Below, one piece after another: positions 63,692 to 64,000 of a DNA stretch of 64,000 nucleotides. The stretch spans positions 1 through 64,000 of the forward strand of contig JAKFUV010000006.1 of the NCBI GenBank assembly GCA_021732485.1. Direction: 5' to 3'. Made by a program: the position numbers and the translations under genes. The notes beneath the pieces are model-generated. The model worked only from the letters and a program-made list of their open reading frames with translations. It was not told where the DNA came from and ran no database searches. The stretch's first letter is position 1; each line of letters starts with the position of its first letter. This DNA comes from Hyphomicrobium sp. (lineage in GTDB: Bacteria > Pseudomonadota > Alphaproteobacteria > Rhizobiales > Hyphomicrobiaceae).

Positions 63692-64000
63692 TTATTTGCG
63701 GCCCGGATCGTAGGCGTTCTTTTGCCGCCACTCGGAAAAAAAGTACGACAGGCTGTCATCGACATCGCTCGGAAGGACAATGCGCACGGTGACGAGTTCG
63801 TCGCCGTGACCGCCCGCCTTGGTGCGCACGCCCTTGCCCTTCAGCCGAAAAATTTTGCCGGAGCTGGTGCCCTTTGGCATGGTCAAGTGTACGCGGCCGG
63901 ACGGCGTCGGCACTTCGATGCGACCGCCCAGCACCGCCTCATCGATGGTGATCGGCAGATCGAGCAGAATGTCGTCGCCCTGGCGCTTGAAATCAGGGTG
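63692..64000 (-). CDS. DnaJ/CbpA-like co-chaperone, C-terminal fragment
   Basis: 102 residues plus stop, running off the right edge. The sequence HPDFKRQGDDILLDLPITID, GGRIEVPTPSGRVHLTMPKG and RLKGKGVRTKAGGHGDELVT is the second substrate-binding domain of class II J-proteins, ending in the short dimerisation helix YFFSEWRQKNAYDPGRK. The J-domain is outside the window, so DnaJ versus CbpA cannot be settled, but the absence of a zinc-finger remnant favours the CbpA type. It converges on rnd. Confidence 0.85.
   Translation of the reverse strand, partial: HPDFKRQGDDILLDLPITIDEAVLGGRIEVPTPSGRVHLTMPKGTSSGKIFRLKGKGVRTKAGGHGDELVTVRIVLPSDVDDSLSYFFSEWRQKNAYDPGRK

Overview
This window is gene-dense, high-GC DNA from an alphaproteobacterium, most likely of the order Hyphomicrobiales (Rhizobiales). 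Three things support this. The tmRNA gene is circularly permuted and carries the tag ANDNYAEARLAA. The gene order (thyA-folA-hflK, ssrA-sspB-fumC, the dcw cluster running into lpxC-bamD-ligA) is that of the class. Palindromic repeats of Rhizobiales style are present. A lone pqqA with a Methylobacterium-like sequence hints at a PQQ user such as a methylotroph of the Hyphomicrobium type. The genus cannot be fixed from this window.

Layout. 0-6.9 kb: start of hflK, folA and thyA (folate/thymidylate), two palindromic repeats, a CPBP membrane protease, permuted ssrA beside sspB (trans-translation and its ClpXP adaptor), fumC, and a DUF4169/ribbon-helix-helix pair. 7-20 kb: a large AsmA-like envelope protein, UvrD helicase, a small gene with a probable general-stress promoter, a membrane J-domain protein, a DUF3754 protein, PrmA and aminopeptidase P. 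20.5-44.8 kb: the minus-strand division and cell-wall cluster, read mraZ-rsmH-ftsL-ftsI-murEF-mraY-murD-ftsW-murG-murC-murB-ddl-ftsQ-ftsA-ftsZ-lpxC-bamD-ligA. It has many ATGA stop/start overlaps, a fused murE-murF, and a probable MraZ operator of TGGG units repeated every 10 bp. 44.8-48.8 kb: a single-chain EutB-EutC ethanolamine ammonia-lyase homologue, a DUF2189 membrane protein and rnpB. 49-57.5 kb: envelope and housekeeping accessory genes (cysteine-rich secreted protein, AmpD-like amidase, TerB/J protein, extensin-like LAS peptidase, hydrolase, zf-CHCC, FAD monooxygenase, stress ferritin-like DUF892), tRNA-Leu(UAA), a ceramidase-family membrane protein and an exported thioredoxin-like protein. 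58-64 kb: an orphan pqqA followed by two tandem small secreted paralogues, an exported hydrolase, aspS, rnd and the end of a DnaJ/CbpA-like gene.

Most of the window is core genome. No prophage, insertion sequence, CRISPR array or defence locus is visible. The most unusual items are the fused EutBC protein, in which the residue matching the amine-binding Asp362 of the E. coli enzyme is Ala although the other pocket residues are kept; the orphan pqqA with a strong hairpin behind it; the murE-murF fusion; and an AT-richer central segment in thyA, whose start codon is preceded by a palindromic repeat.
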